Shown: in pieces, positions 31,047 to 43,110 of the stretch
Layout: every line of letters begins with the position of its first letter
How positions within the stretch are numbered: position 1 is the first letter of the stretch
Assembly: GCA_021927905.1 (NCBI GenBank)
Contig: BLLK01000076.1
Span: 1-59,726, forward strand
Direction of reading: 5' to 3'
Source of the DNA: Chaetoceros tenuissimus
Taxonomy: Eukaryota; Bacillariophyta; Thalassiosirophyceae; Chaetocerotales; Chaetocerotaceae
DNA: 59,726 nucleotides
Translations under genes and position numbers: made by a program
The notes under the pieces: generated by a model
Seen by the model: the letters and a program-made list of their open reading frames with translations, nothing else
Database searches by the model: none
Told to the model about the DNA's origin: nothing

Positions 31047-32188
31047 CTAGCTACTAGATCCAACTCTTCCATATAGACCAACACGTTGATCATTTGAAGT
31101 GGTGTAGTCAGAAAAAGCACTGACTCTTCTATTTGGTCGTTGAAGAATTTCATCATCACTTGCATATGAAGTCTGCTCTGAAGTATAATCTTTGAAATCA
31201 TAAGAGAAGCCAGGCTTTTCCTCTTGCAAAGGCTCAGGAGACTTAGGGCTTGGAGTTTCTACAAGTGGTTCTGGCTGCAATTTCTCAGTAACCTCCTCGA
31301 CGCTAATACTTGCTTTCATCTTTCTAGCCTTTGCCTCTTGGTCTCGTAACATCTTCTCCACAATTTCATCATTCACACTAAATTTTCCAACGTTCTGTTC
31401 AATGCTTGAGTTATACTCAGAATAAGCATTTACTTTTCTCTTTTCACTGACATCCATCTTTTGAGGGCCTTGTCGTGATACGTGCTTTTCTGTTCTCTTG
31501 ACATGTTGCGCTTTCGGTTTAGGCGTGACAGGTTTCTGAGTTCCTGTTCTATAAAGGCTCACTCTATCTTCATTACTTGTGGAATAATCATCTCTAGCCC
31601 TAACAGGCCCCTTCTTTCTTGGAGGTTCATGTGCAGATACTTTGCGTTCAAAACTGTTTGGACTGATTGATGTATTGCCTAGACAAATACCAACTCGTTG
31701 ATCATTATCAGTGTGATAATCAGAGTAAGCTTGAGATCTATAACTTCCAAATTTACTTGAAACTACAACTTCTTTTGCACTCTCCTCTGGGGACTGGTTA
31801 GCCTTGAATTTCAAAACTCTATATGCTGCATTTAATCGTTGGAACTCAATATTGATCATGTGCTTCTGCTCTTCTGAAAGAATCTTTCTTCATCCTTCAA
31901 CATTTTAATTCTAGAATCTAGATGATAGGCTTTGGCTTTCTGACGGTATGCTTTCTTAATTTCAGCTTGATCAAATTTCATCACAAGCTTTGAATGCTCG
32001 AGATGCATAGTAGGTTCGTATTGAAGTAGTTTACATGCTTCAATAGTGTTTGGAATATATTCCCCATTTACCTGTGCTTTCACCTTTTGATTAAAATTGA
32101 AGTTTGAAGATGCTGGTAAAGTTTCTTTTTGGTAGTTCAATGGAATCTCATGATTGTTTAGGTTGCGCGATGGAACAAACCCATGCAC
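31047..32188 (-). pseudogene. J-domain-like protein with C-terminal repeats, frameshifted, right copy
   Basis: Inverted duplicate of 6036-7177, identical in both partial frames (complement 31856-32188 and 31047-31859). It shares the HLD variant of the HPD site and the same frameshift, so the break either predates the duplication or both copies carry a correlated assembly error. It converges with the transporter across 279 bp (30768-31046), as in the left arm. Confidence 0.65.
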
Positions 32189-32198
32189 CTGTGACGGA

Positions 32199-32425
32199 AA
32201 ACTTCAACCTGAGAGAGTTTTTTACATACCCGAACATTTCCTTTTCCCTCTCATCAGAGAGACTTCTTCAGCTCTTTTTCTCTCCACGACTGCTTAGAAT
32301 CCCAATCCTTCCTTCCTTCCTTCCTCTCCCCTTCTCCTGATCGGATATGGAGAGATTGAGTTCTTGAGTTCTAAGAAAGGAAAGAAGAGCCATTCCCCCC
32401 TTCCTCTCCCCTCACATTAAACCGA
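32199..32425 (-). mobile_element. Dispersed short repeat (MITE-like), copy 5
   Basis: Full-length minus-oriented copy ending CTCACATTAAACC. It bounds the outer side of the near-identical inverted-repeat tract and differs from its partner copy 1 by intact ends and the internal TCTCTCTGA segment. Confidence 0.7.
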
Positions 32426-32539
32426 ATTTCGAAAGAGAAATAAAACTCCTCTCCTCCGATCTGAAAAAGAGACTGACGGATTTCTATTCCCCCAACACTA
32501 GAAATTTTCAATCTGCTCAGGTATCTATTTGGTAGAAAA

Positions 32540-33717
32540 ATGCTTCGTAATCTGATTAGCCTAGCAAACTCAACAAGAAAGAAACAGACATTGTTCAACT
32601 TTCTCTGCTTTTTTCTTCTTTTTTTTCTGAAAGAGTCTAAATTAGTTTCTCTTTCAGAAAAAAATAAAGACGAGGATAGAATTAGACTACAAATTTCAAA
32701 GTCAGTAGAAGCAATATTAAAAATGCATCTGCTGAAACGGTAGTCCGTGATAGTAGTACTGAACCAATCACCAGCAATAGCAATACTGAACTATTAGTAG
32801 TAGATGACAGAGATATGATCACAATCACTAAAGAAGTTGCTGAATCGAGACTACAATATTGGAAAAACAAGATTCCAGACATGGTTTCAAAGTATACTCC
32901 TGCATTACCTATACCAAGGTATGACAAACCATTTGTATTCTTCCACAATAGAAAGGTCGGTGGATCATCTCTTCGAACAATCATTGCAAAGGAGGCAAAT
33001 AGGACTGGCCTGGCAGGCAAAATGTGGATACCTTGCAAAAATGAAGGATGCGTGCCATACTCTTTGCCTCCTAGTCAAGGAAATATTACAATATTTGCAG
33101 GGCATATCAACTATATGCAAATGACTCAGATCATTAGAGAAACAAAGGCTCGTAGCATTCTTTTAGGGATGACAGAGCCAATCACCTTGGAGAAAGGACA
33201 GACTGTTTCCTATCACAAGTTAGATGATTCCTATCCATTATTCGATTGTATAACAAACATTCGACCCACTATTGATAGAGTTGTTAGTTGTTGGAACTAT
33301 AGAATGACAGTAGAGATGGGCACCCTGCGTTTGCCTTCCTCTGATTCATTGACACCTGAAGACTGGAATAATCTTCTACCCGTTGCAATGGATAAGCACA
33401 ACAATGGTTGCAACAACGAGTACGCTCGCATTTTTGGAAGTACAGCTCATGAGAGTGAGGTCAACTCGCTGTCTCCAAGCAAACCTAACTTCCTACAAGA
33501 GTTTGAAAACATTGTCTCAAGAATGTCTCGATGTGCCATTGTGCATATCAATCGTTGTGAGGATAGTAACAAGATTCTTCATCATTTCGTGCCTTGGATG
33601 AGTATGGCAGATATGTGTGGCACCCATGAGAAGAATTCCAATAGTACAGGAGGACTTTCAGAAGAGGCTGCAGAAGTCATTCTTGAATTAGAATTACATG
33701 GACGAATTGTTATTTAG
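32540..33717 (+). pseudogene. Sulfotransferase, fullest copy, one frameshift after the anchor
   Basis: ATG 32540 gives a short basic tail and membrane anchor (LFNFLCFFLLFFL), then a stem. At about 32697-32702 one A is missing compared with the left copy, so this frame stops at 32743, while the stem and catalytic frame continue to 33717. Catalytic features are FVFFHNRKVGGSSLRT (PAPS 5' loop, about 32935) and ITNIRPTIDRVVSCWNYRM (3' phosphate strand with RPT instead of RDP). Conserved Cys pairs and a C-terminus LELELHGRIVI follow. Starting at Met 32815 would give a soluble 300-residue protein without an anchor. The gene looks recently damaged, or the indel is a sequencing error. Confidence 0.75.
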
Positions 33718-34289
33718 GTATGCTGGAGAGTTGTTCAAAAGTCAGTTACAAGTGACCTTGGATGCATCTCAATTTTAACTGAGCCATAGTTGACATCATT
33801 CTTGTGATTGTCTGTAAACTTGGCGGCACGCTAAAGTATTTTTCCAAGTTATGAAATGAATGAAACTCAAGCTTCTATACCATTGATAGCACAGTACACC
33901 ATAATGACGCTCAGATCGTCTTGTTCAGTAGCCTAGTCTATCGAAAGAAAGGGGCTCTAGCTACTTTCTGGAGGAGGTTCTAGGCACTAGACGCCAGATT
34001 GTCAGGTCTCAAACATAGAAGGTTTATTTTTTAAACATTACTAAGTATTTATAAACATTGTTCAAAACATTCCAATGAGGACAATTGTCATGATAATCTG
34101 TTCGATCTATTAGAAAGCCCTTTCATTTTTCTCTAAGAAAAATCAATGCTCTTCACAAGATCTTCCGTATCTAATTTGAGAAAATCTGCAATAGTATTCT
34201 TAGCAATGAGACAGAGCTGTAGTGCGCATTCCTCACCAGTGTACTGCTGAAAGGAGCAAGCCTTAGAAGAGGGAGAAGTTTTCATGAAC
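33718..34289. other. 3' flank with repeat copy 3 and fragment of an unknown gene
   Basis: Repeat copy 3 of the 3'-flank family occupies about 33813-34140. A 3'-terminal fragment of the unknown 16999-17721 gene (minus strand) lies at 34145-34262, ending at GTACTGCTGAAAGGAGCAAG. It then joins CCTTAGAAGAGGGAGAA, the tail of the repeat found at 47846-48060. The junctions record at least two rearrangements. Confidence 0.7.
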
Positions 34290-35400
34290 TTATTTTCTGA
34301 AATCTATGCTATTAGACGATCTGAAATTTTCTGTTGACTCAGATCCTCTGCTCAATCAATAATTATGAATTGCGAGATATTGCGTCGATACTGTCTATGA
34401 TGGTGCTGTCAAAGCCAATTGCGCTGACAGCTGTGGGCTCTGTCCAATCTAATAGCGTCCTGTGAGAGCTGTTAGGTTGCTCCAACAAGTTTGTATATGT
34501 TCTTCATTCTTTCATAGCTGTGTGACGTTGAGGAACCGTATCCTTTCATGGATGCTTGAGTTCTCCCCGCAGTTTACATGTTTTTGAATACTATTTCCTT
34601 GCTTGTCAGACAGCTTTGTCAATAAGCAAGTACTGATTCATTTATTTCTGTGTGGACTTTGACTGGTGAAAGTCCAGTAGCCAAACATTACTATAAAAAA
34701 TAACATATGTTTCAGTATGTTTTACTCTTTTCTATTTTGGCAACATTAGTTCGTTGTCATGTAATGTACAATCATGGGATATTCCATTGCGATATTGTTG
34801 TAACATAGCTCTGTATTTATTTACTTCCTCTTCTTCATCTATGTCTGGTCACGATATTTTCGTTAGACAGATTCTATTAACATTGCGATATTTTCGTTCG
34901 CAGATTCTCTTAGCAGAAATACATTCCACTTTAGTTATTGTTGAGGGCTTTTGTAAGCAATTTCTGAAGAAAAGTACTACAACATCGTTACAGCAATCAC
35001 ATCACACAGCATTGGTCGATACAATCCAAGTCTTTCTACTTCTGCTTGAGTATTGTATTTGTACTTCACTTTGACATTCATGACAACTATTCATACAGTT
35101 CATACAGAGTCCACACTCCAACAATAATTTCTCCTAGCAGGTAGACGCAGTTGGATTGATAATCCTGAACAAAGTGTAATACCAATCCATTCGCCTCCTG
35201 ACTTCTTACCAAAAGGGACAGACTAGACAAAATGATACAGGGTGGAACTCGACTCTTCTTGGCTTCTTCCAGAAAGACATGATTCTTTATCAACATAGAT
35301 TGTAGGTAGGAAGTAAAAGACTTTTGCACAAAACTACTACTAGAGAAGAATTCCAGGGACTAGCAGGCCTGGAAATGTCTATCAAAATAGAACTGGATAG
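34290..35400 (+). repeat. 1.1-kb unit, first copy
   Basis: Direct duplicate of about 49055-50150, several percent diverged. Shared landmarks are TTAGACGATCTGAAATTTTC, TCTGGTCACGATATTTTCGT and AATTCGCCTCCTGACTTCTT (in slightly varied form). It contains short open frames on both strands but none I recognise. No terminal inverted repeats were found. Confidence 0.75.
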
Positions 35401-35410
35401 CGGATTACCT

Positions 35411-35568
35411 GTAACACACAAAAAGAGGGATGATAGTATCTTATAATTAGAAGCTATTTGTTCGTTGTTTGGAGATGTTGTTGGATATATTCTTTGGAGT
35501 CTTGAGAACAATGAGACGCATCACCATAGACATCAATCGTGGAGCTATATTAGTAAATGAGTGTTACA
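35411..35568 (+). repeat. 158-bp repeat, first copy
   Basis: Nearly identical to 43374-43531 (starts TAACACACAAAAAGAGGG, ends GAGTGTTACAT). Here it precedes the TIR element at 35701; there it precedes the TIR-like element near 43573. Confidence 0.85.
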
Positions 35569-35700
35569 TCGGTTCTTCTTCTCATATAAAAAACTCATTG
35601 GAAAACTTTCGAAATTTCTTATGGGAAATTCGTTCAGAGATGGGCTCATGTTTTATTCCAACTTTGAGAAAAAATATGAGAAGATTTTTTCGGTAGCCTA

Positions 35701-36943
35701 TTACCGATTTATTTTAACCGAAGCCACCACCACAGGTTTTTAGCCGACCCCTCTCACAGCTCGCACAAAAATTTTTCAAAAAACTTTTTTTTCACATCAA
35801 AACACATCTCTTCTTTTCACTTAAACTGGCCCATTGAATGAACATGACCCTTCAGAGCCATGCAAAATACTGATGAAACATCTACTTAGTGAATGATTTG
35901 TAGGGAAAGGCAGTGGTGCTTGAAGAAAGCTTGTCATGGTGGTACTACGATAGTACACCACAGTTGCTTTTATCCTTGTTGTTGACTTCTCATGCTATTC
36001 CCGAAGAGCCAAGCTACTGTAGAACCTACTTTTCAATCCTTTTTCGTGGATTGGAGTTCGGAAATGATTTCAGGATTATGGTAGAGCTATCTATTCTCAA
36101 GTATCTTGAGAGGATAAGAATAGACCACTTGAATCGAATCATTTGTGTCGAGTTGCACCTTACATTCAGTTGCCATTTGAAGAAGATTGAAGAAACAGCC
36201 TTATCATTTGCAAGTTCATTCGAATAGAGATAAATTAATAAATTGAATGGAAAGATATACTTGGCTTTAATTTATAATGTTGCAAGCGACATGGCAAGTC
36301 GGAACGTCGGAACCTCAAGAGCTACTTTTCTCTCGTATTCAAAATGTTCTATCCATTCATTCGATTCGATCTTATGATAAGTCTAGACTCTAAATTTTTA
36401 TCATGGTTAAAGTAAGTGCTGCTTTCCATAAGCTTTCCTGTCCTCGTAAGTAGCTTCCGGTCAATATTTAGTTCCGAAGTAGCACTTGTGTACTCTCAAC
36501 TCAGGCCGCTTACTTCGCTCGCTGATAATCAATAATGGTCTTTCAAAGACTTCCTACAGCCCATCAATGCAAGAATAAACAAGCCTTCCTTCTGAAGAGA
36601 GCGTAAAGAGGGCTACACTAAATCAGAGGAACAAGAAGCAGCAAAGTACTAGTCGTTTGTCCTCCTCATGGGCGAATCTATCATGTATCAACAGCAAGAC
36701 AGCATGTTGGGTTCCTTTCAATTCGAATAAAAGCCAAGATCGTCTTCTAATATGCTCTAGTATGAATCTATGAAGTGTTGGTTATGTGTTGTTGGTTAGT
36801 TACAGCTTGAAGTGGCTTTATTCATTAGTGTTGTTGTTGAAAAAACTAGTTTTTTTTGTTTTTTGTAGAGAAATTTTTGCGAGCCGCTGAGAGGGGTCGG
36901 CTAAAAACCTGTGGGGGTGGCTTCGGTTAAAATAAATCGGTAA
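35701..36943. mobile_element. 1.24-kb non-autonomous DNA transposon with TIRs and TA duplication
   Basis: The ends TTACCGATTTATTTTAACCG and its exact complement (36924-36943) open inverted repeats of about 75 bp that also share GTTTTTAGCCGACCCCTCTC. The dinucleotide TA flanks both sides (35699-35700 and 36944-36945). TA duplication and TIRs suggest Tc1/mariner-like or a related superfamily. Inside, only short frames occur (for example 35913-36227, 104 codons, unrecognised) and no transposase, so it would depend on a helper. Confidence 0.8.
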
Positions 36944-37139
36944 TATGGAGAAGTAGAGAAAGGAGATGGTGGTTGTGCGATGAAAACGTAAAATATGATC
37001 AGTAAAAATAGAAATGTCAATTGAGATACTGTACCGGTGTGCTTGAGATGTCGAGTGAAGTAATGAGGAGTAGAGTGTTCCGAAAAGAAATCGAGTATTT
37101 TGCACAGTCCTAAAGTTTCAGAAAACTCATCCTCACCGG

Positions 37140-37740
37140 TTGGCGATTGGAGATTGGAAATAAAAGTTGTTGCCTCAAAGTAATCCTAGCGAACGTAAAA
37201 TACGATAAGCTAAAGAAAACTCGTCCTCAGCAGTTGGAGAGTTGGAGAGTTGGAGAGTTGGAGATAAAAGTTGTTGCTTCAAAGTAATCCTAGCGAACGT
37301 AAAATACGATAAGCTAAAGAAAACTCGTCCTCAGCAGTTGGAGAGTTGGAGAGTTGGAGATAAAAGTTGTTGCCTCAAAGTAATCCTAGCGAACGTAAAA
37401 TACGATAAGCTAAAGAAAACTCGTCCTCAGCAGTTGGAGAGTTGGAGAGTTGGAGATAAAAGTTGTTGCCTCAAAGTAATCCTAGCGAACGTAAAATACG
37501 ATAAGCTAAAGAAAACTCGTCCTCAGCAGTTGGAGAGTTGGAGAGTTGGAGATAAAAGTTGTTGCCTCAAAGTAATCCTAGCGAACGTAAAATACGATAA
37601 GCTAAAGAAAACTCGTCCTCAGCAGTTGGAGAGTTGGAGAGTTGGAGATAAAAGTTGTTGCCTCAAAGTAATCCTAGCGAACGTAAAATACGATAAGCTA
37701 AAAAAACTCGTCCTCAGCAGTTGGCGATTGGAGATAAAAG
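37140..37740 (+). repeat. Tandem array A, 96-bp period, six units
   Basis: Each unit holds a conserved core (CCTCAAAGTAATCCTAGCG .. AAGCTAAAGAAAACTCGTCC) and a variable linker made of two or three TTGGAGAG octamers. Starts of GATAAAAG at 37263, 37359, 37455, 37551 and 37647 give the 96-bp spacing. Confidence 0.92.
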
Positions 37741-39929
37741 TTGACTCAAATAGAAAGAGTAGATGGGTGATGTCCAGTAGCGTATGTCTTGATAGTGTAG
37801 CAATTAAATACAGCAAAAGAGCTCTAGAGGAAACTCGGAGGTCCGAAGAAGGATCTTGATTCATGCAAAGAAGGATCTTGATTCATGCACAGTACGAAAG
37901 TCAATACTAGGTACTGTCGATTGCATGGGCTGATACGAACTTGTCGATACGTCTGTCTAAGATTCCTGAGAAAGAAGGGAGTAACAAGATATAATAAGAT
38001 GTGTGTTGTAAAAATAGATGCAATACTATACCTTGTAGACCTGCTGCCAAGATGAATGAAACGAAAGAGAAGCAAGTGTGGTCCAAACAAGACCCAGACT
38101 ATGGAGCAAAGTGTAAAAAGAAGAAACTTGGAGATGGAGACTAAAGAGATTGCTCCAAAATGAGAGAATAGCTGAAGTGTCGAGAAGGATAGGGAGATGA
38201 ATGAAGTAGAAGTCGAGCGTTCCGAAGGTAGAGTGAGCTTGTGATGGCAGACATACTCGTGAACTGTAGACCGTAGCAATTGTTCCAAACGTAAAATGAG
38301 CTGGTCGCAATATTATTTACCGAGGTCTGAGGCAAGTGTATATCGAAATATAGTCTGACTTTGATGCAAACTATGAAGGTAGAGACTTGTATTAGGGCTG
38401 TAGCAAATCGAGCAAAGAAGGAGAGAAAATACCAGAGCGAAGTACGGTTACACTAAGGGAAGGATAAGGCTACCCTCGATGCGAAGAAATCTCATTCATA
38501 AGAACAGTTGCTCGAAAGAATGCTGAAGATCTGTCTGAAAAAGAGGATTCATAGAAAAGAATGTGAGATGCATGAATGCAGCTGGAATACTGTACCCATG
38601 AACCTTTTGCGGAAATAACGACGAGTAGAACAAGTACATCCTGTATGGAGAGTATGAATGATGCTAAACTTGGTACTTTCATGCAAACAACGAAATAAAG
38701 GTGAAGGCGAAGATAGAGACAGGAATTACGTTCGAGGCGTAAACCATGCATTGATACAAAGTAAAAAGTTGGTATCCGAGGACAAGCTCAGAAGTAATAC
38801 AAACTTGTTGTCATCTATTGGAAAAGAGGGTTATAGCGCAAAGTAAATTGTAAGTTGAATATAATTGAAATACTATACCGAGTAACAGCGAAGAAAATCA
38901 TGCGTGTGAAGCGTGACGTCTGACGCGGGATATGAAGGCAGAGATTTGAATCTACGGATTGTATCAAAAGAGAAATTATGAATGATGGATAGTACAAAAC
39001 GGTACACCTGAACTCTGTCGATTGCTCAAGACTGCTATGAACTTGTCTACTCCGCCTTTCGACCTGCTGCGAAGATGAGGGAAATGGAACGGACCCAAAC
39101 CATGACGAAAAGTGTAAGAGAAGTGACTTGGGGGTGAAGACCGTAGAGACTGTTCCAAAATGAGAGGTAGCTTGTAGCCGGTGATGGAGATGATGAAGAT
39201 AAAGCAACTGCTGTCCAAATGTAAAGCATTTATGAGCAAAGTATTTGTAGCAAGGAGACTAAAACTACCAGCTGTTACTCTGACTATGATGAAACAAGCA
39301 AGAGCAGAAGTCGAAATTTGCGAATATGAAGGAGACAGCAAATGCGTTCCAGGTGCAAGCCATGCTTGAAACAAAGTACGGAATTCGGTATCCAAGGGCA
39401 ACTCCAAAGCAGTACAAACCTGTTTCATTTATGGGAAAAGAGGATTATAGAGCAGAGTAAAGTGGAAGTCGAATAAAATTGCAATACTGTACCAAATAGC
39501 CATCACGTAAAACCCGATTGTGCAAAAGATGCAAATGTAGAAACTGCAGTTGGCTAGTTGCAAGGACAGACGCATTGAAAGCTATTGTAAAGCAGATAGT
39601 TTCAAAAGACATGAAGACGGAGACTTGAATGCGTAGACGAAATTTGTAGTCTTCTAAAAAGAGAATTGTAGGTATTGAAAGGTCGTTAAAATGAAGGCAA
39701 AGGTAGAGACAAGAAGTGCATCCCGGGAGTGAATCTTGAGTGGCATAAAGCACTAAAGCCCGTATCCAGTACCACTTCCCTTTTATCTATTTGAACGGGA
39801 CAAGAGAGTAAAAAAACTAATGAAAAATGTTAGTTGAATAAAAAAATATGCTTCAAAGCAACCCTAGCCATTGTTCAGTAATGGATATATCTAATGGAAA
39901 CTCATCATCAGCGAGTAGAGTTGTAGAGT

Positions 39930-41030
39930 AAAGTCTGGACTTTGGACTTTGGACTTTGGACTTTGGACTTTGGGCTTTGCCTCAAAGTAGACCTAGCAAG
40001 CGTTCACAACGACTTAAAGCTAAAGAAAACTCATCATCAGCGATTTGGACTTTGGACTGTGGACTTTGGACTTTGGACTTTGCCTCAAAGTAGACCTAGC
40101 AAGCGTTCACAACGACTTAAAGCTAAGGGAAACTCATCATCAGCGATTTGGACTTTGGACTGTGGACTTTGGACTTTGCCTCAAAGTAGACCTAGCAAGC
40201 GTTCACAACGACTTAAAGCTAAGGAAAACTCATCATCAGCGATTTGGACTTTGGACTGTGGACTTTGGACTTTGCCTCAAAGCAGACCTAGCAAGCGTTC
40301 ACAACGACTTAAAGCTAAAGAAAACTCATCATCAGCAATTTGGACTTTGGACTGTGGACTTTGGACTTTGCCTCAAAGTAGACCTAGCAAGCGTTCACAA
40401 CGACTTAAAGCTAAAGAAAACTCATCATCAGCGATTTGGACTTTGGACTGTGGACTTTGGACTTTGCCTCAAAGTAGACCTAGCAAGCGTTCACAACGAC
40501 TTAAAGCTAAAGAAAACTCATCATCAGCGATTTGGACTTTGGACTGTGGACTTTGGACTTTGCCTCAAAGTAGACCTAGCAAGCGTTCACAACGACTTAA
40601 AGCTAAAGAAAACTCATCATCAGCGATTTGGACTTTGGACTGTGGACTTTGGACTTTGCCTCAAAGTAGACCTAGCAAGCGTTCACAACGACTTAAAGCT
40701 AAAGAAAACTCATCATCAGCGATTTGGACTTTGGACTGTGGACTTTGGACTTTGCCTCAAAGTAGACCTAGCAAGCGTTCACAACGACTTAAAGCTAAAG
40801 AAAACTCATCATCAGCGATTTGGACTTTGGACTGTGGACTTTGGACTTTGCCTCAAAGTAGACCTAGCAAGCGTTCACAACGACTTAAAGCTAAAGAAAA
40901 CTCATCATCAGCGATTTGGACTTTGGACTGTGGACTTTGGACTTTGCCTCAAAGTAGACCTAGCAAGCGTTCACAACGACTTAAAGCTAAGGAAAACTCA
41001 TCATCAGCGAGTGGAGTTGTAGAGTGAAGC
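39930..41030 (+). repeat. Tandem array B, 96-bp period, about eleven units
   Basis: The core is CCTCAAAGTAGACCTAGCAA .. GCTAAAGAAAACTCATCATC. The linker is a run of TTTGGAC/TGTGGAC heptamers, longest at the left edge (39935-39975). The period is 96 bp across most units, with unit-to-unit identity near 99%, indicating recent expansion. Two frames stay open for more than 320 codons only because 96 is divisible by three. Confidence 0.93.
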
Positions 41031-42204
41031 TTTGCCTCAAAGTAGACCTAGCAGGATACTCAAATAACAAGCGAAGGAAAACTCATCATAGGCGAAACGG
41101 AAAGAAGATTGCAGCTATGCCTCAAAGTAGACTAAGCATGCTCAAATAATAAGCAAAGGAAAACTCATCATCGACGAAACTGGAAGAAAAGAAAAAATAG
41201 AGGTCTGAAGCAAAGTGTATCGAAATGTAAGCTGACTTGATGCAAACTATGAAGGTAGAGACTTATCCAAAGACAATAATAGTTGCTCCAAGGCAGGTAC
41301 AAATGTGTGTCATCTATCAGAAGAGAGTTTTAGAGAACGGGTAGGCTGTGAGTCAAAAGCAAATGTAAACTATACCGAATAGCCAAAAAATGATTGTGAA
41401 TCGAAATGCATTTTAAACGTGATATCAATGAAATATATGACGACAGAAGCTCGAATATGTTTCGCATGATTGCGAGGAAGATTGCATGGGAAGCAAAACC
41501 TGAACATGGCCAAAACTGCAAAAGTAGGGTCCTCAGTACCCTGTGATGGATTGAAAGTAATTGTAAAGCAAATGTAAACAGCTAGTGACGAAGGGTATGA
41601 AGGTGGAAACTTGAATGCGTAGTCGAAATTTGTAGTTCTCGTGAATGAAAGTATATTGCCGAGGTAGAGACAAGGAAGAAGAAAGCGAATGCGTTCCAAT
41701 TATGCGGAACTGGAAGGGTGTAGCGAAGTATTTGCAGCGAGTAGAGTAGTAGTGCCAATAGGGGGCAGTAGCAGTTGCTCGACAATGATCTAATCCTTGC
41801 GATATATAGAAGTTATAAACACGGACAAGCTCAGAAGTAATACAAACTTGTTGTCATCTATTGGAAAAGAGGGTTATAGAGCAAAGTAAATTGTAAGTTG
41901 AATATAATTGAAATACTATACCGAGTAACAGCGAAGAAAATCATGCGTGTGAAGCGTGACGTATGACGCGAGATATGAAGGCAATAACTTAAATGCGTAG
42001 TCGAGATCTTTATTCTTCCAAAAAGACTGTAGCTATTGAGAGATCGCAGAAGTGAAGGCAAAAGTAGACACAAGAAGTGCATCCTAGGACTGAATCTTGA
42101 ATGGCGTAAAGTACTAAACTGCATCCATTACTGTGAAGTGTCAGACCCCCTATTTCTTTTTTATTTGATCGGAAAAAGATAGTAACAATGAAAATCAAAT
42201 GTTA

Positions 42205-43110
42205 GTAAAATAAATAAGTTGCTTCAAAGTAATCCTAGCCAACGTTCAGTAACGAATATAGCTAAAGAAAACTCATCATCAGCGATTGTAGATTGTAGAT
42301 GCCTCAAAGTAGACCTAACAAGCATTTATAGCAAGCCAAGAAGACTCATCATTAGCGGGTAGATTGACGATTGACGATTGACGATTGACGATTGACAATT
42401 GACAATTGTAGATTGTAGATTGACGATTGTAGATTGACGATTGTAGATTGACGATTGTAGATTGACGATTGTAGATTGACGATTGTAGATTGACGATTGT
42501 AGATTGTAGATGCCTCAAAGTAGACCTAGCAAGCGTTCATAGCAAGCTAAGAAGACTCATCATTAGCGAGTAGATTGTAGATTGTAGATTATAGATTGTA
42601 GATGCCTCAAAGTAGGCCTAGCAAGCGTTCATAGCAAGCTAAGAAGACTCATCATCAGCGGGTTAGAGTGTAAATAAAAGTTTGCCTCAAAGTAAACCTA
42701 GCAAGCGTTCACAACGACTTAAAGCTAAAGAAAACTCATCATCAGCGAGTAGAGTTGTAGAGTTGTAGAGTTGTAGTTTTGCCTCAAAGTAGACCTAGCA
42801 AGCGTTCACAACGACTTAAAGCTAAAGAAAACTCATCATCAGCGAGTAGAGTTGTAGAGTTGTAGAGTTGTAGTTTTGCCTCAAAGTAGACCCAGCAAGC
42901 GTTTATAGCAAGCGAAGAAGACTCATCCTCAGTGGGTTAGATGGTAGATAAAAGTTTTGCCTCAAAGTAGACCTAGCATGTTCATATAAGAAACGAAGGA
43001 AAACTCATCATGGACGAAATTGAAAGAAGATTACAGCAATGCTTCAAAGTAGACCTAGCAAGTGTTCATAACAGACGAAGGAAAACTCATCATTGACGAA
43101 ACTGGAAGGA
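42205..43110 (+). repeat. Tandem array C, same core with varied linkers
   Basis: About nine diverged units of the array-B core separated by GATTGAC/GATTGTA heptamers (42355-42605) or AGTTGTAG octamers (42755-42875). The unit length varies with linker expansion. Confidence 0.85.

Larger units (their letters stand above)
27582..33056. repeat. Right arm of the large inverted repeat
   Basis: Reverse complement of 5156-9740 plus two insertions. The inner border is GGATCGCCGAATATTTTG at 27582. The outer visible border, 33056, is where the CoDi insertion cuts the partner arm, so true homology may extend further. Near-identity runs from 27582 to about 32235; beyond that the arms are clearly diverged. 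Confidence 0.92.

Noticed and set aside
37242-37859. 205-codon frame with 32-residue repeats
   Set aside because: Same reason: array A, period 96 bp. Composition and flanks are non-coding.
39942-41027. Two open frames of more than 320 codons with perfect 32-residue repeats
   Set aside because: They are produced by a 96-bp tandem array with no stop in two frames; there is no start context, and the core also occurs in arrays A and C with different linkers. Treated as satellite.
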